DNA from: Halomonas ventosae
GTDB lineage: Bacteria; Pseudomonadota; Gammaproteobacteria; Pseudomonadales; Halomonadaceae
Direction: 5' to 3'
Assembly (NCBI RefSeq): GCF_004361885.1
Contig: NZ_SNWH01000011.1
Coordinates: 36,356-100,355 of the forward strand
DNA: 64,000 bases
Shown here: piece after piece, positions 43,241 through 52,525 of the stretch
How positions within the stretch are numbered: position 1 is the stretch's first letter
Layout of the letters: each line of letters opens with the position of its first letter
Notes under the pieces: model-generated
Seen by the model: only the letters and a program-made list of their open reading frames with translations
What the model was told of the DNA's origin: nothing
The model's database searches: none
Position numbers and translations under genes: made by a program

Positions 43241-44764
43241 ATGGAACTAAGAGAGTGGCTGATCATAGTAGGGCTGGCGCTGGTGACCCTCATCGTCATC
43301 GATGGTGTGCGTCGCCTGCAGCATCAGCGTCGTGTTCCACGTCTCGACCAGGTCTCGGACCGTGACGAGCGTACCCCCCCGGGGAGCGACGAAGACCCTG
43401 AAGCGGCGGCCCGCGCGGCCGAAATCAACTGGGAGCTGCCCAACGGAGGGGCGCGGGTCGTCAGGCCGGCGAAAGACCAAGGGGTACAAGCCAAACCTAA
43501 GCTACAGCGCCAGGCGCATCCCGGCCCCTCGCGGGTGCTGGCGGAGTTCCGGCACCATGCCGACGGCTCCGGGGCATCGGCCCCCCGCTCGGTCAGCGAG
43601 CGTGAGCCGAGCATCACCCGCCCCGCCGAGGCGCGGGAGAGCCTGAGTCGCGATCCTGAGTCCGCGGCACAGCGCCAACCCGCCGCTGCGCGCAGCGCCC
43701 AGGCGCCCGCTTCCCGGGGCCCGGTGACGGCGACGAATCAGGAGCCAACGGGTCTCTACGCCGAGGACGACGAGCGATGCGAGCCGACTCTCGCGAGCCT
43801 GGATCGTCTGGACGAGACGTCCATGGATGACCACGCGTCGCGGGACGTCCACTCCCTGGCGGCCGATCCCGAGGATCACGATGGCTACACCGACGAGGAG
43901 CACTATCGCCTGGTGGATCTCGAAGGTATGGGCGATTCCCTCAAGAGCGGCTCGAAGCGGGTAGGCTCCTCCATGCAGCGTTTCGGCGCCTCCCTCCAGA
44001 GAAACCTCGCCGAGCGGCGTGAGCACAAGCGCGACGAGAAGGCCGAGAGGAAGGTGCGCCGCGAGCAGCAGCGCGCCGAACAGGCTGCCCGCGAGGCGGC
44101 GCGTCGTCAGCAGGCCGAGGATGAGAAGGCTATCCGCGACGCCGAGCGGCGTCGCCTGGAGATCGAGGAGACCATCCACGACGTGGCGGACGATGTCCCT
44201 GACGAGAACTCGAGGGACGACATGGCATCGCGCGACGACGTGGTGCGCACTCACCCTGTGCTGGAACGTGCCCTGCGCCATGACGTCAATGCCGAGCATG
44301 CCCGCCAGGCCCTGAGCGGCGCTGACGAGATCATCGTGATCAGCGTGCTGTCACGGGACGAGGAGGGCTTTTCCGGTACGGCACTGCTCGACCTGATGCT
44401 GGCCTGTGGATTGCGCTACGCCCGCGACATGGGCATCTTCCATCGCTTCGAGACCGAGGATCCGGATAGCCGCCTGCAGTTCTCGATGGTCAACGTGGTC
44501 AAGCCGGGAACCTTCCCCATTGAGGCGATGGATGACTTCCGGACTCCGGGTATCACTCTGCTGATGCCATTGCCGGGCGCCAGCGATACCGCGGCCGCCT
44601 TCGAGGCGATGGTCGAGACCGCCATGGTCATCGTCCGCCATCTCAGCGGCGAGCTGAAGGACGAGCACCAGAGCGTGATGACCGCCCAGACCGTGGAGTT
44701 TGCCCGCCAGCGTGTCCAGGAGTTCGAGCGCCGCAATCGCCTCAATCGCTTTCAGGTGAATTAG
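43241..44764 (+). CDS. zipA: cell division protein ZipA
   Basis: Inner-membrane protein that tethers FtsZ to the membrane. The 507 residues have an N-out membrane helix (REWLIIVGLALVTLIVIDGV), a long charged and Pro/Ala-rich linker (about 30-330) and a C-terminal FtsZ-binding domain (IIVISVLSRDEEGFSG to RQRVQEFERRNRLNRF). The linker is longer than in E. coli ZipA (328 residues in total). It lies between smc and ligA, the usual order. Confidence 0.94.
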   Translation: MELREWLIIVGLALVTLIVIDGVRRLQHQRRVPRLDQVSDRDERTPPGSDEDPEAAARAAEINWELPNGGARVVRPAKDQGVQAKPKLQRQAHPGPSRVLAEFRHHADGSGASAPRSVSEREPSITRPAEARESLSRDPESAAQRQPAAARSAQAPASRGPVTATNQEPTGLYAEDDERCEPTLASLDRLDETSMDDHASRDVHSLAADPEDHDGYTDEEHYRLVDLEGMGDSLKSGSKRVGSSMQRFGASLQRNLAERREHKRDEKAERKVRREQQRAEQAAREAARRQQAEDEKAIRDAERRRLEIEETIHDVADDVPDENSRDDMASRDDVVRTHPVLERALRHDVNAEHARQALSGADEIIVISVLSRDEEGFSGTALLDLMLACGLRYARDMGIFHRFETEDPDSRLQFSMVNVVKPGTFPIEAMDDFRTPGITLLMPLPGASDTAAAFEAMVETAMVIVRHLSGELKDEHQSVMTAQTVEFARQRVQEFERRNRLNRFQVN

Positions 44765-44799
44765 CCGACCGGGTTACGCCCCGAGCGGTAAGCTTGAAG

Positions 44800-44836
44800 C
44801 GCAACAACCCCATGAAACCATGGGGTTGTTGCGTTA
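44800..44836 (+). terminator. stem-loop terminator after zipA
   Basis: CGCAACAACCCCATG pairs perfectly with CATGGGGTTGTTGCG around an AAAC loop, then TTAT. It separates zipA from ligA. Confidence 0.7.
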
Positions 44837-44853
44837 TCCGAGAGACGAAATGA

Positions 44854-46158
<1,305 letters not shown>

Positions 46159-46560
46159 ATATTTATGTTGATTGAGCGGAAAACTTCGATGGATTCTTCA
46201 ACCCCCCCATTTTCTGTACCGTCTAGGGAGGTTTAATAGAATCAGTTGATGGTCACGCGTGAAACCTTCTGGTTCTTTCTCTATCTATTTAGCTGTCAAG
46301 AATAAACCATAATTGGCGAATTTCTAGTAGTGGTAAAAATAAAAATAGGCCTTGCCATTTTTAATTGGGCGAAGTGTCTCCGGAATGCCGGAGGTGACTT
46401 GTAAGCCTTCATGGAGAAAGGTTATGAAAAAACATTTATAAAGTCCAGGAAAATTCTGCTCTGTGAAATGGTTGCAGTATCCGTTTGGGGAAATTTTTAA
46501 ACTATAGTTTTTTACTGAAAGATGACAGTTTTTGATGCTGATACCTGTCGTATCCGCTGC
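46159..46560. other. AT-rich non-coding left end of the island
   Basis: No convincing gene is seen between the end of the truncated ligA frame and the helicase stop. The sequence is AT-rich, with a small hairpin CTCCGG-AATG-CCGGAG near 46378-46393. The left attachment site is expected at about 46040-46080. Confidence 0.5.
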
Positions 46561-47952
46561 TTAAATGAATCCAAGTAGTATCTTTCGATAATGGTGTGAA
46601 AAGCTTACTTGGTAACTTGACGTAGTTGAGATTCCGCATGGATGATTGGAAGAAGTATTGTCGCTTCCAGTATCCTCGGTCTCAATTTTAGAGATGTAAT
46701 CTGGGTCGTGAGAAGTCCTTTTTTCAGCACGATCATGCTCCGAGGTTTTTGAAGGGAGCTGAACCTGGTTGAGTACCGCCAGGTCATCCGGCAGATCCTC
46801 TGCAATACGCTCTGCAAATCCCTTAAGCTTAGGCTCATCTAACATAAAAAGCCAAGCTTGATCATCGTACTCACCTTTTCGCCTTATCACTCTCCCCAAG
46901 ACTTGACGATAATGCAGCTCGGTACGGATTCGGCTAAGGTAACAGCATACCTGAAGTCGAGGGATATCCGTTCCCTCACTGATCATACCTACTGCTACAA
47001 TCCAACGGCAATCACTATGCCGAAATAAGTTGATAACTTTCTGGGCGCCTGGAGTCCTATTTGTGACAACATGGCAGGCCTCTCCTCGGGCTTCTAGGGA
47101 TTGAGCGACCTGATGAGCATGTTCAATATCCGTCGCAACGACCAAACCCGCCGCATCCGGCTTTGAGCGCCGGATCTCATCTAGCCTCTCGCAACCTAGC
47201 CCCAGTATTTGATGTATCACATCATCATGACGCAGTAGATCCTCGTAGGTGATAGGGGACTTCCCGAGCAGCGCGGCAATACTTGGGAAGAGCTTGACGG
47301 TACTTTCGGTCTCCAGCGTTTCGGTGAGCTGCACTTCCTGATTGTCCAGCAGAACAATGCGTGGGGAACGGCACACCCCATCAGCGATGGCTTCTTGCAG
47401 ACCATAACGATAATCGCAGATTAGTTCCCCTTCCGGAGAGGAATAGCGCGCAAGCGCGATGGCCAAGTCATCAGAGCGCCACGGAGTGCCCGAGAGCGCC
47501 AACGTATAGGCAGCACGGTCCTGGATTCTCTGCAGGATTTGCTGTCCCCAGGCATTGCTCAACAGGGGGTCATGTCCGGCGCAGTGGTGGATTTCATCAA
47601 AGACGACGAACACGCGATACTCATCAAGTAGCTGCCAGAAGGTATCATCTCGGTGCTCCATGGCCTGGTAGGTGTAAGCACCGCCAACGGCACCGACCAA
47701 GCCATCGAGCCGCTTACCCAGTACGTCTGCGAAGGTCGTACGAAACCCGTCCACTACCTGGCATGAGGGCGCAAAGCAGAGCACCAGGTCGATCTGGTTT
47801 CTCTCAAAGAGACAGCGTGCCAGCGCCGCTGCCAACCGTGTCTTGCCGGCGCCCGGTGTTGCCTGGCACAGGAAGTGCGGTGTGGTAACAAAATGGGCCA
47901 GCGCTGCCTCGATGCACCGCTGCTGCCATGTTCGCATTCCCGGCATCGTCAT
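46561..47952 (-). CDS. superfamily 2 DEAD/DEAH-like helicase
   Basis: The 463-residue product has the two RecA-like domains of an SF2 helicase: Walker A CQATPGAGKTRLAAAL, motif II FDEIHHCAGH, motif III-like LSGTPWRSDD, and motif VI RQVLGRVIRRKG near residue 370. It resembles the UvrB/RAD25/type III restriction-type core, without a nuclease domain. The C-terminal 80 residues are polar and of low complexity. Its ATG overlaps the stop of the upstream winged-helix gene (ATGA), so the two are made together. A role in defence is inferred from the neighbourhood and is not proven. Confidence 0.8.
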   Translation of the reverse strand: MTMPGMRTWQQRCIEAALAHFVTTPHFLCQATPGAGKTRLAAALARCLFERNQIDLVLCFAPSCQVVDGFRTTFADVLGKRLDGLVGAVGGAYTYQAMEHRDDTFWQLLDEYRVFVVFDEIHHCAGHDPLLSNAWGQQILQRIQDRAAYTLALSGTPWRSDDLAIALARYSSPEGELICDYRYGLQEAIADGVCRSPRIVLLDNQEVQLTETLETESTVKLFPSIAALLGKSPITYEDLLRHDDVIHQILGLGCERLDEIRRSKPDAAGLVVATDIEHAHQVAQSLEARGEACHVVTNRTPGAQKVINLFRHSDCRWIVAVGMISEGTDIPRLQVCCYLSRIRTELHYRQVLGRVIRRKGEYDDQAWLFMLDEPKLKGFAERIAEDLPDDLAVLNQVQLPSKTSEHDRAEKRTSHDPDYISKIETEDTGSDNTSSNHPCGISTTSSYQVSFSHHYRKILLGFI

Positions 47953-48536
47953 TGCGAGGGCAACGCAGTAAGCGTCTTCTCTACCGCTCGGAGATGGCCC
48001 AAAAGGCGCGAGCTGCGATCCCTAGCCTCTTGATACTCGTGCTCCACGTGGCTGCGGAGGTGCGGCATCTCATCGAGTAGTTGCTTGTACCGCTCTGTTT
48101 CCCCCATTGATGTCAGGAAGTCCAGGCGGACCTCCTTGAGGGTCGCCTCCAAGCGCTGGTACACCTCAGTTTCGGTTCCGGCAGCAGCAAGGCTCTTCGC
48201 GGGTTCCGGCGACGCCCGCTTTGTCTTGTGTTCGGGCTTCAGGCTCTTTTCGAATCCTTTGTCAACCAGTTTCAACTGCAAGTGCTCCGGCATGGGGCGC
48301 AGATGATAGACCTGCCCTCGCTTACGGCGCTCATCGTCGAGCACGAGCCAGCCAGCCCTCAGCATGCGGCGAATCTGTTCATACACATAGCGGCGAACCT
48401 CACCGAGCTTATAGGGGGTGTCCCCCAGCCGGGAGGCATAGGCATCCCGCAGGGTTGCAGTAGTGAATTGCGAGAGCCCCTCGTCCTGCAGCAACTCATA
48501 TAGCCGCTTGTCGAGGGTGAACGAAGTAGGCTTCAT
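47949..48536 (-). CDS. winged-helix/coiled-coil protein coupled to the helicase
   Basis: I do not recognise a named family. The 195-residue product has an N-terminal part that looks like a winged helix (LDKRLYELLQDEGLSQFT, LGEVRRYVYEQIRRMLRAG, WLVLDDERRKRGQVYHLRP), a charged linker, and a C-terminal helical, probably coiled-coil region (VYQRLEATLKEVRLDFLTSM to LLGHLRAVEKTLTAL). It is the first gene of a two-gene unit with the helicase. It diverges from the Xre regulator across a palindromic promoter. It could recruit the helicase to DNA or be the sensor of a defence pair. Confidence 0.6.
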   Translation of the reverse strand: MKPTSFTLDKRLYELLQDEGLSQFTTATLRDAYASRLGDTPYKLGEVRRYVYEQIRRMLRAGWLVLDDERRKRGQVYHLRPMPEHLQLKLVDKGFEKSLKPEHKTKRASPEPAKSLAAAGTETEVYQRLEATLKEVRLDFLTSMGETERYKQLLDEMPHLRSHVEHEYQEARDRSSRLLGHLRAVEKTLTALPSQ

Positions 48537-48565
48537 GTGAGGTCCGAGGAAAAAGGAATGAAATG

Positions 48566-48579
48566 CGGATTATAATCCG
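48566..48579. promoter_or_regulatory. palindromic divergent promoter/operator
   Basis: CGGATTATAATCCG is a perfect 14-base palindrome with TATAAT at its centre on both strands. It lies between the winged-helix gene (start 48536) and the Xre gene (start 48637). A repressor bound here would cover the -10 of both divergent units. Confidence 0.6.
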
Positions 48580-48609
48580 TGGCCTGTGGGTCCGCAAACG
48601 CATGATAGT

Positions 48610-48635
48610 GCTGCCTCAAGTGATTTTGAGGCAGC
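48610..48635. promoter_or_regulatory. 10-bp inverted repeat over the Xre gene's ribosome-binding site
   Basis: GCTGCCTCAA and TTGAGGCAGC pair around GTGATT and end one base before the ATG at 48637. The GAGG ribosome-binding site is inside the stem. It could be a second operator or a translation-blocking hairpin. Confidence 0.55.
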
Positions 48636-48636
48636 C

Positions 48637-48864
48637 ATGGACAAGCTGGCGAAAGCGGTAGGGGAGCGGATTCGGCACCGGAGGAAGGCTTGCGGGCTAT
48701 CTCAGGATGACTTGGCACTGCTGAGTGGCATGGATAGGAGCTACGTAGGCCGAATTGAACGAGGGGAGGTCAACATCACTGTGGAGAAACTTTACCGTAT
48801 CGCCACAGTGCTGGCCTGTGACCCATCCACTCTTCTTCCTGAGGCCACAGAGCTCTACAGCTGA
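48637..48864 (+). CDS. Xre-family transcriptional regulator, C-protein-like
   Basis: The 75-residue product is a single Cro/C1-type helix-turn-helix domain: AVGERIRHRRKACGLSQDDL, then LALLSGMDRSYVGRIERGE and ITVEKLYRIATVLACDPS. Small size and this sequence are typical of controller proteins of restriction-modification and other defence loci. The ATG at 48637 is chosen; a longer frame from 48586 (GTG) would run through the inverted repeat. It probably represses itself and the divergent helicase pair through the palindrome at 48566-48579. Confidence 0.85.
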   Translation: MDKLAKAVGERIRHRRKACGLSQDDLALLSGMDRSYVGRIERGEVNITVEKLYRIATVLACDPSTLLPEATELYS

Positions 48865-49098
48865 GCATTACTGCCATACGCTCTCTTCTCACACCTAAAA
48901 CGTGAGATAGTAAGTCAATGACTCCATTAATCACAGCGCGTCATGTTCTAGTGATTCAGCCTGATCGTGCATAGAAGCTGCATGAAGCGCGGTCGTCTCG
49001 GCGAACCATTTCTGACCTTGACATAGACGCCATTATGACTTGATCTATTCCTGACTCTTCTCCATAGTTGTAACTATCCACCCGAAAAGAGAGGTCAC

Positions 49099-49470
49099 AT
49101 GTCCATACTAGCTTCCTACATGCAGAAGGAACAGCAGCTCAAGCAGCTTCAGGAAGAGCTGGATAGGTTAAAGAATGATGATCGCCTCAAGGCTGAGCTT
49201 CAGTTCAAAGATAAGCTGGAGGCCCTGATGCGTGAGTTCGACAAGTCAGCTTCAGAAGTCATCAAGCTGCTTGACCCGCAGCAGGGCGTTGCCAAGGCCT
49301 CTAGCACTACGATCACTGGCCGTGCTAAGCGCAAGCTGAAGATCTACAAGAACCCGAACACTGGCGAAGTCGTTGAGACCCGCGGTGGTAACCAAAAAAC
49401 ACTGAAGGCGTGGAAGGATGAGTACGGTTCAGACACCGTCGAGGGATGGCTGGTGAGAACGGAAGACTGA
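49099..49470 (+). CDS. MvaT/H-NS-type nucleoid silencer
   Basis: The 123-residue product has an N-terminal coiled-coil dimerisation region (MQKEQQLKQLQEELDRLKN) and a C-terminal AT-hook-like DNA-binding domain (KIYKNPNTGEVVETRGGNQK, TLKAWKDEYGSDTVEGWL) as in Pseudomonas MvaT. Such proteins bind AT-rich foreign DNA and silence it. It lies inside the island with 230-base gaps on both sides, and an AGAGAGG site precedes the ATG. It may silence the island itself or adjust the host's own MvaT network. Confidence 0.85.
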   Translation: MSILASYMQKEQQLKQLQEELDRLKNDDRLKAELQFKDKLEALMREFDKSASEVIKLLDPQQGVAKASSTTITGRAKRKLKIYKNPNTGEVVETRGGNQKTLKAWKDEYGSDTVEGWLVRTED

Positions 49471-49700
49471 TAGGGGAGTAGCCCTGCCGCCTGGGAGTAT
49501 GGCACGCAGGGCTGCGCTTATTGCTTGAATTCAGGGGCCAAGAGCGGACGCTTTGCCTTTAACTTTCTATGGTATCAAAGTGATGCTCTTACCACGGTCC
49601 AGGACCGATCAAGCGCTTCAGTGCATGACGAAGGCTGCCAAGGGAGAGCCGAAAATCCACAAATAAGTTTCACCTTCCGCAACCGGAGCACCGCGGCCTC

Positions 49701-50258
49701 ATGAGAAAGAAACACGAAGTTTATATTTCAATAGACGTTGAGACCTCAGGTCCGATTCCTGGCGAGTACAGCATGCTCACAATTGGAGCATGCAATGTAG
49801 ACGAGCCTGATCAGGTGTTCTCTTGCAATCTGAAGCCAATATCGACCAATGCAGACCCTGAAGCACTAGCGGTGACAGGACTTTCTCTGGAGGCACTCGA
49901 ACACGAGGGGCTACATCCAGAAGTAGCTATGTCACAGTTCCAGAGTTGGGTCGAGAAGGTCGTTGGTAAGGAAAACTTGCCCGTGTTCGTCGGGCTCAAT
50001 GCGCCATTTGACTGGTCCTTCGTAAACTATTACTTCCACCGCTACCTCCAGACGAATCCCTTTGGTTTTACCGCGCTAGACATCAAGTCACTTTATATGG
50101 GAGCAACTGGATCAGAATGGGTAAACACCCGCTCCAGCCAAATGGCTGTTCGACTTCAACCCAAATTAAAACCGGATCACCAGGCACTGCATGATGCTCA
50201 ATACCAGGCCGAGCTGTTTCGCTTGATTAGGGAAATCATACAACGGCCGGAGGGCTGA
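49701..50258 (+). CDS. DEDDh-family 3'-5' exonuclease
   Basis: The 185-residue product has the four acidic residues and histidine of DEDDh exonucleases: SIDVETSG (Asp-x-Glu), NAPFDWSFVNYYF (Asp), and DHQALHDAQYQAELF (His-x4-Asp). The fold class includes DnaQ and RNase T. It is convergent with the CBASS operon, with 13 bases between stops, so it is not in that operon. Substrate and role are unknown. A nearby stretch from 49471 to 49700 holds no gene I can support. Confidence 0.82.
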   Translation: MRKKHEVYISIDVETSGPIPGEYSMLTIGACNVDEPDQVFSCNLKPISTNADPEALAVTGLSLEALEHEGLHPEVAMSQFQSWVEKVVGKENLPVFVGLNAPFDWSFVNYYFHRYLQTNPFGFTALDIKSLYMGATGSEWVNTRSSQMAVRLQPKLKPDHQALHDAQYQAELFRLIREIIQRPEG

Positions 50259-50271
50259 TCTCCCATGCTAG

Positions 50272-50832
50272 TTAACATGATCCATTTTGGAGGCGCCCAT
50301 AAGATTGTGCCACCCTATTAAACTGGAGGTTAGTCTTGCCAACGGCAATCGTAGCTTCGCAAAGTTGTGTCCACTCACGAGAGGGTTGGCATGAGGCCAG
50401 CCATACACCCATGTTAGGCACGCGACCATGATTTCCTATTATCACCATGAGATAACGAGACCTGTCTCCTTGGAATGAGTCGAGATATTCCCAGGTAGTC
50501 TTTTGATCCCGGGCTGAGGGTGAAGGATGTATCTCTGGGTGCGTATGCCACAAACCAACCACATGTCTGTTGTGCGCGAATTCGATCTGTCTATTTCTAT
50601 CGGATGCTTTTATATCAGGGTTCCAGGCACATCTACGTCGGTAATCAGCGCGATTCGGCCCAGTAGCGGAGTAGATGATAAGGCCGCTGGAATACGGATC
50701 TGAACTGAAAACCTCACCGCCAGCTTCTTTCTGCCATAGTTTCCTTTGGGCATGAGCATACATATGAGATAAAACTGGCTCAGTAAAAAGGACATAGCGG
50801 GTGTTATCTGGATAGAAAAATATCCTGTTCAT
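50272..50832 (-). CDS. cap3: CBASS Cap3, JAB/JAMM isopeptidase
   Basis: Removes conjugates made by Cap2, resetting or tuning the CD-NTase. The 186-residue product has the JAMM zinc motif HTHPEIHPSPSARD (His-x-His-x7-Ser-x2-Asp) preceded by a glutamate in KEAGGEVFSS. The start at 50832 is chosen because its ATG overlaps the Cap2 stop (ATGA). The frame is open to an earlier ATG at 50886, which would overlap Cap2 by 58 bases. It is the last gene of the CBASS operon. Confidence 0.9.
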   Translation of the reverse strand: MNRIFFYPDNTRYVLFTEPVLSHMYAHAQRKLWQKEAGGEVFSSDPYSSGLIIYSATGPNRADYRRRCAWNPDIKASDRNRQIEFAHNRHVVGLWHTHPEIHPSPSARDQKTTWEYLDSFQGDRSRYLMVIIGNHGRVPNMGVWLASCQPSREWTQLCEATIAVGKTNLQFNRVAQSYGRLQNGSC

Positions 50833-52511
50833 GGAAACTGTCTGTTCAGGATCAAGCCATCGTGAATAGTAGCGGCTTTTGCCCATTCCTTATGCGTAAG
50901 GCCGGGCCAGTGCTTATCTAAAAAGCGTTGTCCACGAACCCAGCTCCGTACTGATGAGCCGTAAGTAACTGTTGCTGAATTGTCGATCATCTCCAGCGCT
51001 GACTCAGCCACCAATGCAACCGCATGCTCTGCAGCCGCAGCAGTATAGCTTTGAAAAAGGCTACTGCACCCAGGCTCTTGTTGAATCACTTCACTTGGCC
51101 ATACAACTGCTTCTAAAGAAGACAATGGATCTTGTGCTCCCTTCAACCATTTATGGCCTGCAGGCAGCATGCAAGCATGAGCGGCAGCCACATAAGGCTC
51201 CATCCAGCCGATCAGCAAGGAGCATGGGTAATTCAAGCGGACTTGTTCAATCTGCACTCGTACATCAGGTTCGCCAGTGAGATCGAGCACCACGTCTACA
51301 TCTACTAAAGTGTTTTTCTTTAACCATTGTGCTGTGCTCATAGCATACGGGGTCACTTCTGTTGCCGGGTAAGCCAAGTTGATTCGCTGAGCAATGGCAT
51401 CCACCTTATTTTGGCCTATAGAGTCAGCCCCAAGCAGATGTCGCCCAATGTTCGCCGAAGACATGGTGTCAGCATCTACCACAGATATCCGTCCAACTCC
51501 TGCCTTGGCGATATGATCTACGACCGGACTGCCGAGAGCCCCGCCCCCCAAAACTAGAACGTGCTTCGCTTGACGCCCCTTGATCTCGGGATGCTGATCT
51601 CGCCCAGCCGTCCAGTCTGGGTCTAAGCGAGATGTCATAAGTGGTAGAGGCTTAGGAAGAGAAGGGCTAGCTTTTTTTCCTCGATATACGTCGAGAACAG
51701 TTGGTGGACCTCCAGGGAGCAAATAAGAAAAGGAAACTTTACTATTTCTCAAAAGAACCACTCGGTGTATGCCTCGGCCTCTGCGGCTACGGCTATACTG
51801 GAGCCTCGAATACTCTTCAGAAGGTAGCCTACCCTGTAGAATTCGCTCCAAATCATACATGGAACGTGGCCAAGTCGACGGCGTGAATGCATGTGAAATC
51901 GGGATGTCTGCGACTAGTACGCGAACCCGTTGCTTTGCTGCAGCCCCCATGGACTGCACCAAACGGTTAGTGATACGAAACTGCTCATCTGCAGCAATGA
52001 TGATCCTATTTGGAATCAAGAGTAGCCCGCTTCTAACACGTGCTTTTTTTGGAGGCGAATCAATTGTCCATACACCTCTTACTGCATCGGTATTTGAACG
52101 TGCTCTAGCTACCGCTATAGCCCAGTAATTAAGTGCCTCATTCTCGAAGTTATCATCGAGATCGCCATTCAGCCAAGGCTTCAGGAACTGTTCAAAATAG
52201 CCATACAAGACAATCTGAATCCTGTCCTCTGAAGAATAACCGAGACCAGGGCCTGGATCACCTTCAATGCAAAGCACCCCATCTCTATCCAGATGCGGTA
52301 TACGCAAGACAGCATCAGGAGATAGCTGAATGAATGCTTTCCCATACTCAGGAAATCCCTTTGGTAAACGCAGTTCAGCCCACTTAAATTTTCTTCCGTC
52401 CTGAAAAGACGGTAGTCGTAATTGATAGGCAGTGGCACCTCCCTCCCGGCTCAAAGCTGTTAGCAGAAGATCCGGGTATTTCTCGCTAAAAGAACTCAAA
52501 TCCAGCGCCAT
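50829..52511 (-). CDS. cap2: CBASS Cap2, E1-E2 fusion conjugase
   Basis: Ubiquitin-transfer-like enzyme of type II CBASS that joins the C-terminus of the CD-NTase to a target, priming its activity. The 560 residues have an N-terminal E2-like domain with the probable catalytic cysteine at about 81 (DRDGVLCIEGDPG). A linker follows, then a C-terminal ThiF/E1 domain with the ATP-binding VLVLGGGALGS (about 318-328), the aspartate in VVDADTMSSANIGRH, and a probable E1 cysteine near 482 (QQEPGCSSLFQSY). It starts 14 bases after the CD-NTase gene. Confidence 0.93.
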   Translation of the reverse strand: MALDLSSFSEKYPDLLLTALSREGGATAYQLRLPSFQDGRKFKWAELRLPKGFPEYGKAFIQLSPDAVLRIPHLDRDGVLCIEGDPGPGLGYSSEDRIQIVLYGYFEQFLKPWLNGDLDDNFENEALNYWAIAVARARSNTDAVRGVWTIDSPPKKARVRSGLLLIPNRIIIAADEQFRITNRLVQSMGAAAKQRVRVLVADIPISHAFTPSTWPRSMYDLERILQGRLPSEEYSRLQYSRSRRGRGIHRVVLLRNSKVSFSYLLPGGPPTVLDVYRGKKASPSLPKPLPLMTSRLDPDWTAGRDQHPEIKGRQAKHVLVLGGGALGSPVVDHIAKAGVGRISVVDADTMSSANIGRHLLGADSIGQNKVDAIAQRINLAYPATEVTPYAMSTAQWLKKNTLVDVDVVLDLTGEPDVRVQIEQVRLNYPCSLLIGWMEPYVAAAHACMLPAGHKWLKGAQDPLSSLEAVVWPSEVIQQEPGCSSLFQSYTAAAAEHAVALVAESALEMIDNSATVTYGSSVRSWVRGQRFLDKHWPGLTHKEWAKAATIHDGLILNRQFP

Positions 52512-52525
52512 TAATCCTCCACCTT

